In this document: piece after piece, positions 36,238 through 45,020 of the stretch
How the letters are laid out: each line of letters begins with the position of its first letter
How positions within the stretch are numbered: position 1 is the first letter of the stretch
NCBI RefSeq assembly: GCF_000738005.1
Contig: NZ_JHAL01000002.1
Coordinates: forward strand, 618,634-682,633
Direction of reading: 5' to 3'
Length of the DNA: 64,000 nt
DNA from: Bifidobacterium crudilactis
GTDB lineage: Bacteria; Actinomycetota; Actinomycetes; Actinomycetales; Bifidobacteriaceae
Notes under the pieces: generated by a model
Seen by the model: the letters and a program-made list of their open reading frames with translations, nothing else
Told to the model about the DNA's origin: nothing
Databases searched by the model: none
Made by a program: the position numbers and the translations under genes

Positions 36238-37095
36238 ATGAAGGCAATGTTCAAGAAGGCTCTGGCGGCAGCGGTCGCAGTGGTCAGCCTGACATCCCTG
36301 GCCGCGTGCGGCGGTTCCGCCGACAGCTCCAGCAGCGCTGACGGTCCGAAAATCAAGATCGGCATCAAGTTCGATCAGCCGGGTCTGGGCTATAAGCAGG
36401 GAAGCACCTACACAGGTTTCGACGTCGATGTGGCCAAATACGTAGCCAAGAAGCTCGGCTATTCGGAGAACCAGATCGAATGGAAGGAAGCTCCTTCCAA
36501 GCAGCGCGAAACCCTGATTCAAAACGGCGACGTCAACATGATCGTAGCCACCTATTCGATTTCCGACGACCGTAAGAAGGTCGTGGACTTCGCAGGGCCG
36601 TACTTCGTTGCAGGTCAGGATCTACTGGTCCGTTCCAACGACAAGGACATCACCGGGCCGAGTTCCCTGGAAGGCAAGAAGCTGTGCTCGGTGACGGGTT
36701 CGACTTCCGCGCAGACCATCAAGGAACACTATGCAAGCACCGTGCAGCTGATGGAACAGAGCGGCTATGCCGAGTGCGTCACGGCGCTCATCTCCGGAAC
36801 CGTCGACGCGGTCACCACCGATGACATCATCCTCGCAGGCCTCGCGGCCGCGAAGGGCGATGGTCAGCTCAAGGTCGTTGGCAAGCCATTCACCCAGGAA
36901 CGCTACGGCATCGGCGTGAAGAAGGGCGACACCACACTGGTCAAGAAGATCAACGCGGCGCTCAAGGAAATGGAAGAGGACGGCTCCTGGCAGAAGGCTC
37001 TTGACAGCGCCACCAAGGGAACCGGATACAAGGCCAACGCGAAGTACAATCCGCCGACGGCCTTCGATGCGGCATCCAGCACCAAGGATTTCTGA
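36238..37095 (+). CDS. gluB: Glutamate/polar amino acid-binding lipoprotein
   Basis: 285 residues. The signal peptide ends in LAAC with the lipidated Cys at residue 24, followed by a Ser/Gly-rich linker. The fold is a type II solute-binding protein: KIKIGIKFDQPGLGYK opens it, and TGFDVDVAKYVAKKLGY and KVVDFAGPYFVAGQDLLV are typical of the glutamate/glutamine group. The resemblance to C. glutamicum GluB is strong by eye. It is followed by a hairpin before gluC, which would help make it more abundant than the permeases. Confidence 0.92.
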   Translation: MKAMFKKALAAAVAVVSLTSLAACGGSADSSSSADGPKIKIGIKFDQPGLGYKQGSTYTGFDVDVAKYVAKKLGYSENQIEWKEAPSKQRETLIQNGDVNMIVATYSISDDRKKVVDFAGPYFVAGQDLLVRSNDKDITGPSSLEGKKLCSVTGSTSAQTIKEHYASTVQLMEQSGYAECVTALISGTVDAVTTDDIILAGLAAAKGDGQLKVVGKPFTQERYGIGVKKGDTTLVKKINAALKEMEEDGSWQKALDSATKGTGYKANAKYNPPTAFDAASSTKDF

Positions 37096-37109
37096 TAGAC
37101 ACCATCGCC

Positions 37110-37155
37110 GGATAGTTCGTGGCGCAGGCTTCGACGCTTACGCTGCGAACTATCC
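37110..37155 (+). promoter_or_regulatory. Intercistronic hairpin between gluB and gluC
   Basis: GGATAGTTCG at 37110-37119 pairs with 37146-37155 around a 26-base loop. It sits 15 bases after the gluB stop. It probably acts as a partial terminator or mRNA stabiliser that raises gluB over gluC and gluD. Confidence 0.55.
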
Positions 37156-37207
37156 CATGTTGTAGAAACCGTGTTGGTAGTAGTAAGAACTAAGGAAAAG
37201 AGGAAGC

Positions 37208-37885
37208 GTGTCAGATTTTACGACATTGTTCTCCACATACGATGTGCTTGGCGCGTTCAAGGTCAACATCGAATTGACGCTATGGAGCACCCTGTTCTCG
37301 CTGGTTCTGGGTATCGTGCTCGTAATGATGCGTATATGCCCGGTGCCGAGTCTCAGGGGGTTCGCCTCGGCCTTCGTCGAATTCTTCAAGAACATGCCGT
37401 TGACCATCATCATGGTCTTCATGGTGCTCGGAGTCTTCGGACAGTTGAAGTTCCAGTTCTCGGACAATTTCGACACGAACTTCTTCTGGCTTGCCGTGTG
37501 CGGACTGTCCCTGTACACTTCGGCCTTCGTGTGCGAATCCCTGCGCTCCGGCATCAACACCGTGCCGATCGGCCAGGCTGAGGCGGCACGTTCTCTGGGT
37601 CTGGGATTCATGCAGTCCGCAAGCATCGTGATTCTTCCCCAGGCATTCAGAGGATCGGTCGCGCCATTGGGCAACACTCTGATTGCTTTGCTGAAGAATT
37701 CAACCGTGGCCGCTGCAGCTTCCGTCAGTACGGAAACCTCCAGCTTGATGAGCTCGATGATTGAGAACGATGCTTCCAAAATCGTGACGATATTCCTCAT
37801 CTTCGCTCTTGGATATGTCATCATGATCATTCCCATCGGTCTGATCACCACGTGGCTGTCCAACAAGCTCGCGGTTCGCAGGTAG
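37208..37885 (+). CDS. gluC: Glutamate-type ABC importer permease
   Basis: 225 residues from GTG 37208. Five hydrophobic helices are visible, with the HisMQ-type permease motif GQAEAARSLGLGFMQSASIVILPQAFR (ATPase docking loop) around residues 119-145. It pairs with GluD to form the translocation pore and is 16 bases upstream of it. Confidence 0.9.
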   Translation: MSDFTTLFSTYDVLGAFKVNIELTLWSTLFSLVLGIVLVMMRICPVPSLRGFASAFVEFFKNMPLTIIMVFMVLGVFGQLKFQFSDNFDTNFFWLAVCGLSLYTSAFVCESLRSGINTVPIGQAEAARSLGLGFMQSASIVILPQAFRGSVAPLGNTLIALLKNSTVAAAASVSTETSSLMSSMIENDASKIVTIFLIFALGYVIMIIPIGLITTWLSNKLAVRR

Positions 37886-37901
37886 AAGAGGGAGAACGAC
37901 T

Positions 37902-39005
37902 ATGAGTACAACGACCACATCTCCCGCAGCAGCGGCGAAAAGACCCAAAAAACGCAAGCTCAACGAAGCTTCGGTGCTCTTCGACGAGCCGGGCCCCAAG
38001 TCCAAGAAGCGCATTCTATTCATCAATCTAGTGGCCCTTGCGGTGCTGATCGTTCTGGCGGTTCTGGTGCTGATGCGCCTCGCCAACCCGCCTCAGGGCC
38101 AGAACCAGTTGAGCTGGAGTCTGTGGAAGCCTGCTCTGAACTGGGATGCCTGGAAGGACTTCTATCTTCCGGGTCTGCTGCAGACACTTGAGGCATCCGT
38201 CGTCGCGATTATCGGTTCAGTCGTATTCGGCATCATTTTCGGTATCGGACGCTTGCTCGATTTCGCTCCCATACGATGGATTTCATCGTTAATCGTGGAA
38301 TTCTGCAGAGCCGTGCCGGTGCTGCTGTTCATGATCTTTCTGTGGCGTGGCTTCTCAGCAATGAACATCAGCGACAACGCAGCGTTTCTTGCCGTCGTCG
38401 TCGGTCTGATTCTGTACAACGGCTCGGTCGTCGCGGAATTGGTGCGTTCCGGTGTTGGCAATCTTCCCAACGGTCAGCGAGAGGCGGCTTTGGCCCTCGG
38501 CATGAGCCCGCTCCGATCGCTGCTGTCCGTTGAGGTGCCCCAGGCATTGATAGCCATGCTCCCGGCGTTGATCACCCAGCTCGTTGTGGTGCTCAAGGAC
38601 ACGGCGCTCGGCTCGATCATCACCTACACCGACCTGCTGCAGGAATCTCGAAGACTCGGTTCAGCGAATTTCAATATGCTGCAGACGCTTGTCGTCGCCG
38701 CAGTGGTGTATTTCATCTTCAGCTACCTGCTGTCCAGACTCGCGGAATCCCTGCCGAAGCGCATGCGCCGCAGAACAGCAGGCATCACCGTGGAACCCGT
38801 GCAGGCGCCCATCGCCATCATGGACCCTTCCAACACCAGCATGATCGAACGTGCAGGAGAACGCGAACTCCCCTTCAACGGTGCTGAGCAACCTTTCCAC
38901 GATCACTACCATGGTTCGAACGCCGTGGCCGGAAAGTGGAAGGGCAGTCATTTCGAGCATGGGCACGATCCGAACCATCCCTTGAACAAACCCAAGAAAT
39001 GGTAG
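37902..39005 (+). CDS. gluD: Glutamate-type ABC importer permease
   Basis: 367 residues, longer than usual at both ends. A basic N-terminal extension (to about residue 40) precedes the first helix, and the C-terminal 70 residues are hydrophilic, His-rich and probably cytoplasmic (FHDHYHG and SHFEHGHDPNH). The core has the docking loop NGQREAALALGMSPLRSLLSVEVPQA near 190. The His-rich tail is notable and could bind metal or simply be variable. A strong terminator follows at 39041-39080. Confidence 0.9.
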   Translation: MSTTTTSPAAAAKRPKKRKLNEASVLFDEPGPKSKKRILFINLVALAVLIVLAVLVLMRLANPPQGQNQLSWSLWKPALNWDAWKDFYLPGLLQTLEASVVAIIGSVVFGIIFGIGRLLDFAPIRWISSLIVEFCRAVPVLLFMIFLWRGFSAMNISDNAAFLAVVVGLILYNGSVVAELVRSGVGNLPNGQREAALALGMSPLRSLLSVEVPQALIAMLPALITQLVVVLKDTALGSIITYTDLLQESRRLGSANFNMLQTLVVAAVVYFIFSYLLSRLAESLPKRMRRRTAGITVEPVQAPIAIMDPSNTSMIERAGERELPFNGAEQPFHDHYHGSNAVAGKWKGSHFEHGHDPNHPLNKPKKW

Positions 39006-39040
39006 ACGGCCACAGTTGTAGACGGCCACAGTAGTCCCAT

Positions 39041-39080
39041 GAGTTGAGGGGGCGCCTCGAAGGAGGCGCCCCCTCAACTC
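39041..39080 (+). terminator. Strong terminator of the glu operon
   Basis: A perfect 16-bp stem (GAGTTGAGGGGGCGCC with its complement) with an 8-base loop lies 35 bases after the gluD stop. It is preceded by a TAGACGGCCACAG sequence present twice, 16 bases apart. Confidence 0.8.
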
Positions 39081-39149
39081 ATTGTCATATCGTGAGATGA
39101 GGGCGGTGCGGGCACAGTCGGTGTCCAAGCGAATGGCGATAATGCCCAT

Positions 39150-42110
39150 ATGAATTCCAACGACAACAGCACCGAATCTCACGCCGAGATTCCCGAGGAA
39201 CCGGCATTTCGCTATAACGCCGATTTCGCACAACATATCGAAGAAAAATGGCAGCAGCATTGGCAGGACAACGGCACCTTCTGGGCGGCCAATGTCGATG
39301 GGGCTCTTGTCGATGGCACCGGCAAACACGCCCAGGGGCGCGACCCCTACTTCGTCATCGACATGTTCCCATACCCATCCGGCAAGGGTCTGCACGTTGG
39401 ACATCCCCTGGGGTACATCGCCACCGACGTGGTGAGCCGTTATCACCGCATGAAAGGCGAAAACGTCCTGCACGCGATGGGATATGACGCCTTCGGCCTT
39501 CCCGCCGAACAGTTCGCGGTGCAGACCGGCCAGCACCCCCGCGTCACCACCGAGCAGAACATCTCCAACATGCGTTGGCAGCTGCATCGCATGGGATTGA
39601 GCTTCGATGACCGCCGTTCCTTCGCCACCATCGACCCGGGCTATGTCCGTTGGACCCAATGGATCTTCTCCAAAATCTACGATTCCTGGTATGACCCGGA
39701 ATATGTGCGCGCAGACGGCGGCACGGGCTCAGCGCGGCCCATCGGCGAATTGGTGGAAGCCTTCTCTTCAGGGAAGACTGCCATTCCCGGGCATGCAGGC
39801 CAGTCCTGGGATGACCTCGATGCGTCCCAGCGTTCCTCAGTCCTCAATGATTTCCGTCTGGCGTACATCTCCAAATCACCCGTGAACTGGTGCCCGGGTC
39901 TCGGCACCGTACTGGCCAACGAGGAAGTCACCGCCGAGGGACGTTCGGAACGCGGGAACTTCCCGGTATTCCAACGTGAGCTCAAGCAGTGGTCGATGCG
40001 TATCACCGCATACGGGCATCGCCTGATCGAGGATCTCGATGAGCTCGACTGGCCTGAGAAAGTGAAACTGATGCAGCGCAACTGGATCGGGGAATCACAC
40101 GGCGCATCCGTGCATTTCCAGGTCCAGACCGTGCAAGGCGGCAAGGACATGGAGGTCTACACCACCCGTCCCGACACCTTGTTCGGCACGACCTTCGCCG
40201 TGGTCTCCCCGGAACATCAATTGCTGCAGTTCGTGCCGGACGCATGGCCCGAAGGCACACCCGCCTCCTGGAAGGGCGGCTACGACGATCCACGCCAGGC
40301 CGTCGCAGAATACCGACGTCAGGCGGAATCCAAGACCGCCAAGGACCGCGTTGACGATGCCGGTGAGAAGACCGGTCTGTTCACCGGCCTGTACGCCACC
40401 AATCCGATCACGGGCGCGAGACTCCCGGTGTTCACTGCCGATTACGTGCTGATGGACTACGGCACCGGAGCCATCATGGCGGTTCCGGGCGGCGACCAGC
40501 GTGATTACGATTTCGCCCAAGCCTATGGTCTGCCTGTCGTCTACACGGTGAAACCCACCGAGGAATCCGGAGACACGCTCGAATCATATGAGGGCAAGGC
40601 GCCGTATGTGTCCCACGACGGCATCGTCATCAACTCCTCGGTCGAACACACCGAGAAGCTCGGTGATGCGCTCAGCATCGACGGCCTGCGCGTCGATGAC
40701 GCCATCGCCAAAATCACCGATTGGCTCGAGCAGGCCAAGGTGGGAACAGGAAAGACCTCGTATCGTCTGCGCGACTGGTTGTTCTCAAGGCAGCGCTATT
40801 GGGGCGAGCCTTTCCCCATCGTGTACGACGAGGACGGACTGCCGCACCTCATTCCCGACGATCAGCTACCGGTGAATCTTCCCGAGGTGCCCGACTACAG
40901 TCCGAAGACCTATGACCCGAATGACGCGGAAACCGAACCCGAGGCGCCGCTGAGCCGCAATGACGACTGGGTCGAGGTGACGATGGATCTCGGCGACGGG
41001 CCGCGCAAATACCATCGCGATACCAACACCATGCCAAATTGGGCCGGTTCCTGCTGGTATTACATGCGGTACATCGATCCCGACGACCAACAGCATATGG
41101 TCGAACCGGGGGAGTTCGATTATTGGCTCGGGCCGAAGCACAATGCCACCGCCGGTACATCGGGCGGCGTGGACCTCTACGTCGGTGGCGTGGAGCATGC
41201 CGTGCTGCATCTGCTGTATTCGCGCTTCTGGCACAAGGTGCTGTACGATCTGGGCTTCGTCAGCTCCAAGGAGCCCTTCCACAAGCTGTTCAACCAGGGC
41301 ATGATTCAGGCGTACGCGTATACGGATGATCGCGGTCAGTATGTTCCTGCCGCTCAGGTCGAGGAACATGACGGCGAATTCTCCTATGACGGACAGCACG
41401 TCAACCGCGAGTTCGGCAAAATGGGCAAGAGCCTGAAGAACATCATCACACCGGACGACATGTACAGCACCTACGGTGCCGACACCTTCCGCCTCTACGA
41501 GATGAGCATGGGGCCTCTGGCTGAATCCAGGCCCTGGAACACGCGGAACGTCGTGGGCGGCATGCGCTTCCTGCAACGTTTGTGGCGCAACGTGCTCGAC
41601 GAAGGCACGGGCGATGTGGTCGTCACGGACGATGCTCCTGATGAAGCCACTCTGAAGCTGCTCAACAACACCATTCACGACGTCACCGACGAGATGGAGG
41701 CGATGCGTCCGAATACGGCTATTTCCAAGCTGATCGTGCTGAACAACCATCTCACTTCGCTGCCGAACACGCCGCGCAGCGTGGTCGAGCCGCTGGTACT
41801 CATGCTCGCGCCGATTGCGCCGCATATCAGCGAGGAACTGTGGTCCAAACTCGGTCACGAGGATTCGCTCGCGCACGAATCATGGCCTAAGTTCGATGAG
41901 CGATATCTGGGACAGGACAAGGTGACCGCGGTGGTGCAGGTCAAGGGCAAGATTCGCGGCAAGCTGGAAGTCGATCCCGACATCGACCCGGATGAGTTGC
42001 AGGCCCTCGCTTTGGAGCTTCCCGCCGTCAAGGAGCGTCTGGCAGGGCAGGCTCCACGGAAGGTCATCGTCAAGGCACCACGAATCGTGTCGATCGTCCC
42101 TGCCAATTAG
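39150..42110 (+). CDS. leuS: Leucyl-tRNA synthetase
   Basis: 986 residues. The class I HIGH motif is in PYPSGKGLHVGHPLGY. The CP1 editing domain shows YTTRPDTLFGTTF with the conserved Thr-rich site. The KMSKS loop reads KMGKS (in GKMGKSLKN), a variant I believe is common in actinobacterial LeuRS. The anticodon-binding and C-terminal domain ends at VSIVPAN. The enzyme charges tRNA-Leu. It is longer than E. coli LeuRS (860), mainly through insertions after the HIGH region. A long perfect hairpin follows. Confidence 0.97.
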   Translation: MNSNDNSTESHAEIPEEPAFRYNADFAQHIEEKWQQHWQDNGTFWAANVDGALVDGTGKHAQGRDPYFVIDMFPYPSGKGLHVGHPLGYIATDVVSRYHRMKGENVLHAMGYDAFGLPAEQFAVQTGQHPRVTTEQNISNMRWQLHRMGLSFDDRRSFATIDPGYVRWTQWIFSKIYDSWYDPEYVRADGGTGSARPIGELVEAFSSGKTAIPGHAGQSWDDLDASQRSSVLNDFRLAYISKSPVNWCPGLGTVLANEEVTAEGRSERGNFPVFQRELKQWSMRITAYGHRLIEDLDELDWPEKVKLMQRNWIGESHGASVHFQVQTVQGGKDMEVYTTRPDTLFGTTFAVVSPEHQLLQFVPDAWPEGTPASWKGGYDDPRQAVAEYRRQAESKTAKDRVDDAGEKTGLFTGLYATNPITGARLPVFTADYVLMDYGTGAIMAVPGGDQRDYDFAQAYGLPVVYTVKPTEESGDTLESYEGKAPYVSHDGIVINSSVEHTEKLGDALSIDGLRVDDAIAKITDWLEQAKVGTGKTSYRLRDWLFSRQRYWGEPFPIVYDEDGLPHLIPDDQLPVNLPEVPDYSPKTYDPNDAETEPEAPLSRNDDWVEVTMDLGDGPRKYHRDTNTMPNWAGSCWYYMRYIDPDDQQHMVEPGEFDYWLGPKHNATAGTSGGVDLYVGGVEHAVLHLLYSRFWHKVLYDLGFVSSKEPFHKLFNQGMIQAYAYTDDRGQYVPAAQVEEHDGEFSYDGQHVNREFGKMGKSLKNIITPDDMYSTYGADTFRLYEMSMGPLAESRPWNTRNVVGGMRFLQRLWRNVLDEGTGDVVVTDDAPDEATLKLLNNTIHDVTDEMEAMRPNTAISKLIVLNNHLTSLPNTPRSVVEPLVLMLAPIAPHISEELWSKLGHEDSLAHESWPKFDERYLGQDKVTAVVQVKGKIRGKLEVDPDIDPDELQALALELPAVKERLAGQAPRKVIVKAPRIVSIVPAN

Positions 42111-42163
42111 TGGCTTTTGGCACCGTTGCGTGGTATGAGGCCAACGTGTAAAGGCCCAATACA

Positions 42164-42232
42164 ATAACTGCACTACAAGGACAGCATTTCCGAGAAATTC
42201 TTACCGTCATGCTGTCCTTGTAGTGCAGTTAT
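42164..42232 (+). terminator. 24-bp perfect hairpin after leuS
   Basis: 42164-42187 is the exact complement of 42209-42232, with a 21-base loop. It lies 53 bases after the stop and 62 bases before comEA, and contains no long U-tract. It probably ends the leuS transcript, but the length is unusual and a mobile-repeat origin is possible. Confidence 0.7.
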
Positions 42233-42294
42233 CTATTTCCTTAGTCCGAGCGAGGGCTGTGGATATCGCACATTCGACCACATGCCTTCAGTGA

Positions 42295-43251
42295 ATGGCA
42301 TCACTCGCCGTTATCCGGCAGAATGCCGACATGAACACCCTCGCAGTTGCCAGACTCAGCACCTTGGAAAACGCTCGGCGCGCAACCGGCCGTGCATTCA
42401 TCAGCGAGCAGCCCGAGCATCCGGATGAATCGGCTGACGGAGACACCGGTCAGTCGAGTACCGACCCTGTGTGTGAAAGCGACGGCATCAATCAGCAGAG
42501 TCCTTCACAGGAGCAGCTCGTCCTGCCTGCCTGTGACCTTGTGCAGGCTGTATCCAGCAAGGATGATGCAATCGGCGGAGGTGCGAGCGCCGGTCCTGAG
42601 TCTTCTAGGACGCTTGCCGGTCTGCTCGGTGGTGTCGGCGGTGCGAGAAGCGACCTTCCGGCAGCTCGTGACGAGGGTTCCGCGCTGCTTTCTCGAACCG
42701 AGCACAGACGCGTCGGAGCATCGTATACTCGGCATCGTCCACGCTGCACCTTCACCATGGGTCATGCCGTTATCGTCATGGTTCTGTTGGTCGCGGCCCT
42801 GTGTGCGAGTCTTACCCTGCTTCTGCAGCAGTCGGGGAACTATGCTGCCTTTCAACGGCAGACTCTTGCCTTGGAAAACGTCGCGCAGACAACCGGGTCC
42901 TCAGGTGAAACGGAGCCGAACACGGTCTCCGCACCCCAGGAGGGGGGAGAAGCATCGGCGGAGGCTGAAAACCTGAGCGATGGCACCGACGCTGCCGACA
43001 CGCAAGCCCAAGGCGATGATCAAGGCTCCGAGTCGTCGGACCGTTCGAGCTCGGAAGCGCTGATTGATCTCAATACGGCCGGTACGGCCGAACTGATGAC
43101 CATATCGGGTATCGGGCCCGTCACAGCCGAGAGAATCGTTGCCTTCAGAAGAGAGCGGGGGCGCTTCAACGCCGTCGACGAACTCCTCGACATCTCAGGC
43201 ATAGGAATCAAGAAACTCGAAGGCATACGACCATATGTCAGGGTGGGATAA
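42295..43251 (+). CDS. comEA: ComEA-like DNA-binding competence protein
   Basis: About 318 residues; the start is uncertain (ATG 42295 or ATG 42331, neither with a good ribosome site). A long, low-complexity hydrophilic N-terminal region precedes a single membrane helix at about residues 160-180 (HAVIVMVLLVAALCASLTLL). A Ser/Glu/Gly-rich linker and a C-terminal pair of helix-hairpin-helix motifs follow (LNTAGTAELMTISGIG and NAVDELLDISGIG). ComEA binds incoming DNA at the outer face of the membrane for ComEC. The 150-residue N-terminal region is much longer than in Bacillus. It is two bases upstream of comEC. Confidence 0.88.
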   Translation: MASLAVIRQNADMNTLAVARLSTLENARRATGRAFISEQPEHPDESADGDTGQSSTDPVCESDGINQQSPSQEQLVLPACDLVQAVSSKDDAIGGGASAGPESSRTLAGLLGGVGGARSDLPAARDEGSALLSRTEHRRVGASYTRHRPRCTFTMGHAVIVMVLLVAALCASLTLLLQQSGNYAAFQRQTLALENVAQTTGSSGETEPNTVSAPQEGGEASAEAENLSDGTDAADTQAQGDDQGSESSDRSSSEALIDLNTAGTAELMTISGIGPVTAERIVAFRRERGRFNAVDELLDISGIGIKKLEGIRPYVRVG

Positions 43252-43253
43252 GC

Positions 43254-45020
43254 GTGAAGCGGCCTCGGGCTGAATGCGCATCCACGGAGTCGGGAGCCAG
43301 GGATGCACGAATGCTCACCGTGGCCATCATCGTATGGTGCGGCGCATGGCTGGGCTCCAGACTGGCATCGGACTCGACACTCGCTCGGATGCATGCCGCT
43401 GTGCTTCCTGCAGTGATGGGCACCTTGTCGGCATTGCTGATATGTCCGCCGATATGGCGGAGTATGCTGCCTGCCCGTTCGCGTGACGGCGCTGCATATC
43501 GTCGGCAGGTCGGCAAGTTCTCCTTTCTGTTCTTTCGCGGTATACCGACCGTGATGACCCTGTGCGCGGCTTTCGCGGCATCGACTGGATGTTCCTTGAG
43601 CTGGTCGACTCTGCGGCTCAGCGATGCCACCTTCATCCTGGCGGCGCAGGAATCCGGCGCTAGCGATGTGACGATTCATGTACGTTCTCCTGTGACCGTT
43701 TCGCCCTTGCGCTCCAGCAAATGCACCGCTGATGTTCTGGTCACTGCCGTGGCAAGCGGCAAAGCGCACACGCTGATACTGCCATCGCGTTTTCCCGCAA
43801 CCGTATACGGTGACGACCCGGTCTGCGCCCTGCAAAGGGATGCCTTATACAGCATCCAGGCGGAGCTGGGTGTCTCATCTCTCGACGGAGGAGTGGAACT
43901 GCGGCATTCAGCAGATGCCGACGCAGAGACGGTTCTGGTCGCCGAAGCGTCCATCTGGTGGCGGAGCATGGCATATGTTCAGCAACGGTTCCTGTCGGTC
44001 ACCTCACGCTTGGGAGAGCAGGGACGTGTGCTTGTTCCAGGCCTGACGATGGGAGTCCTCGGTCAGGAGACCATCATCGATGCGTCAGGTGGCCAGGTCG
44101 GGGTGGATGCCGCCTATGCGCGCGGCGTCAAGGAGGCCTTCACCAGGTCGGGCATCATGCATCTGATGGTGGTGTCAGGTGGACATTTTCTCTTGCTGTC
44201 CGCTCTGGTGCGTTGGATAGCAAATCGCATCAGACCTCATCCCCTGATTACGGCCGTGGCGTCAATCGTCGCTGTATGCATCCTCGTTTCCGCCGTATAT
44301 CCGTCCGATGCGGTCTGGCGCGCCGCCGTCATGAGCGTTCTCGGGGTGGTCTCGGGACTGCTCGGGCGGAGGGCACAGGCGATTTCGCAACTGTCGTGGA
44401 CGGTCATACTGATGCTGTTCGCCCAACCACGGTTTGCTGATAGTTACGGTTTCGCATTCTCCTGCGCCGCGGTACTCGGTATTGCCCTCGCCGCAAGGCC
44501 GCTTGCCGGACAGCTTGAAGATATGCTGGGCAAGGCGATGGCCGGGCTTATCGCGACCACGCTGAGCGCACAGGCCTTCACCTTGCCGATACAGCTGCTG
44601 ATCGAGTCGGAGATTCCGGTTTTCTCCGTTCCTGCGAATCTGCTCGTCGCACCGGTAATCGATCTGGCCACGATGTTCGGTCTTATTGCTTTGGGGTCTG
44701 CCTGGCTGCTGCCCGAGCTGGCCTACGCGTGCGCCTGGCTTTCCTCGGTGGGTACATCGCTGATGTATGACTGCGCCAGATGGCTGGGCGGTACTGAATT
44801 CTCAACGGTCGCATGGCTGGCGGGGGTGCGTGGCGTCGTGTTGATGGTGGTCGTCGAGTGTCTGCTGCTGGCGCTTGTCGTCTCAGTGCATCGTCTGTAT
44901 GCCAAGGCATGTGCCTGTACCGGCGAAGAGCAGAGCGACGGTTCCTTTGCCTATCACCGGAGCATCCGAAGCGCTGTGGCCTTCTGGGTACGTGAAAGCC
45001 GCGAAATGTTCGATGTATGA
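43254..45020 (+). CDS. comEC: ComEC-like DNA uptake channel, without the metallo-beta-lactamase domain
   Basis: 588 residues from GTG 43254. An N-terminal membrane pair and an OB-like extracellular segment (residues 110-260) lead into the competence core (about 270-540, with HLMVVSGGHFLLL and PSDAVWRAAVMSVLG, both typical of Pfam Competence). The C-terminal metallo-beta-lactamase domain of Bacillus ComEC is absent: the protein stops soon after the last helix, with holA overlapping its final codons. This short form is, to my knowledge, usual in bifidobacteria. It may still form the single-strand DNA channel, with the nuclease supplied elsewhere. Confidence 0.88.
   Translation: MKRPRAECASTESGARDARMLTVAIIVWCGAWLGSRLASDSTLARMHAAVLPAVMGTLSALLICPPIWRSMLPARSRDGAAYRRQVGKFSFLFFRGIPTVMTLCAAFAASTGCSLSWSTLRLSDATFILAAQESGASDVTIHVRSPVTVSPLRSSKCTADVLVTAVASGKAHTLILPSRFPATVYGDDPVCALQRDALYSIQAELGVSSLDGGVELRHSADADAETVLVAEASIWWRSMAYVQQRFLSVTSRLGEQGRVLVPGLTMGVLGQETIIDASGGQVGVDAAYARGVKEAFTRSGIMHLMVVSGGHFLLLSALVRWIANRIRPHPLITAVASIVAVCILVSAVYPSDAVWRAAVMSVLGVVSGLLGRRAQAISQLSWTVILMLFAQPRFADSYGFAFSCAAVLGIALAARPLAGQLEDMLGKAMAGLIATTLSAQAFTLPIQLLIESEIPVFSVPANLLVAPVIDLATMFGLIALGSAWLLPELAYACAWLSSVGTSLMYDCARWLGGTEFSTVAWLAGVRGVVLMVVVECLLLALVVSVHRLYAKACACTGEEQSDGSFAYHRSIRSAVAFWVRESREMFDV

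Noticed and set aside
44875..45012. Upstream extension of holA
   Set aside because: It lies within comEC and gives untypical sequence; ATG 45013 matches the HolA start.
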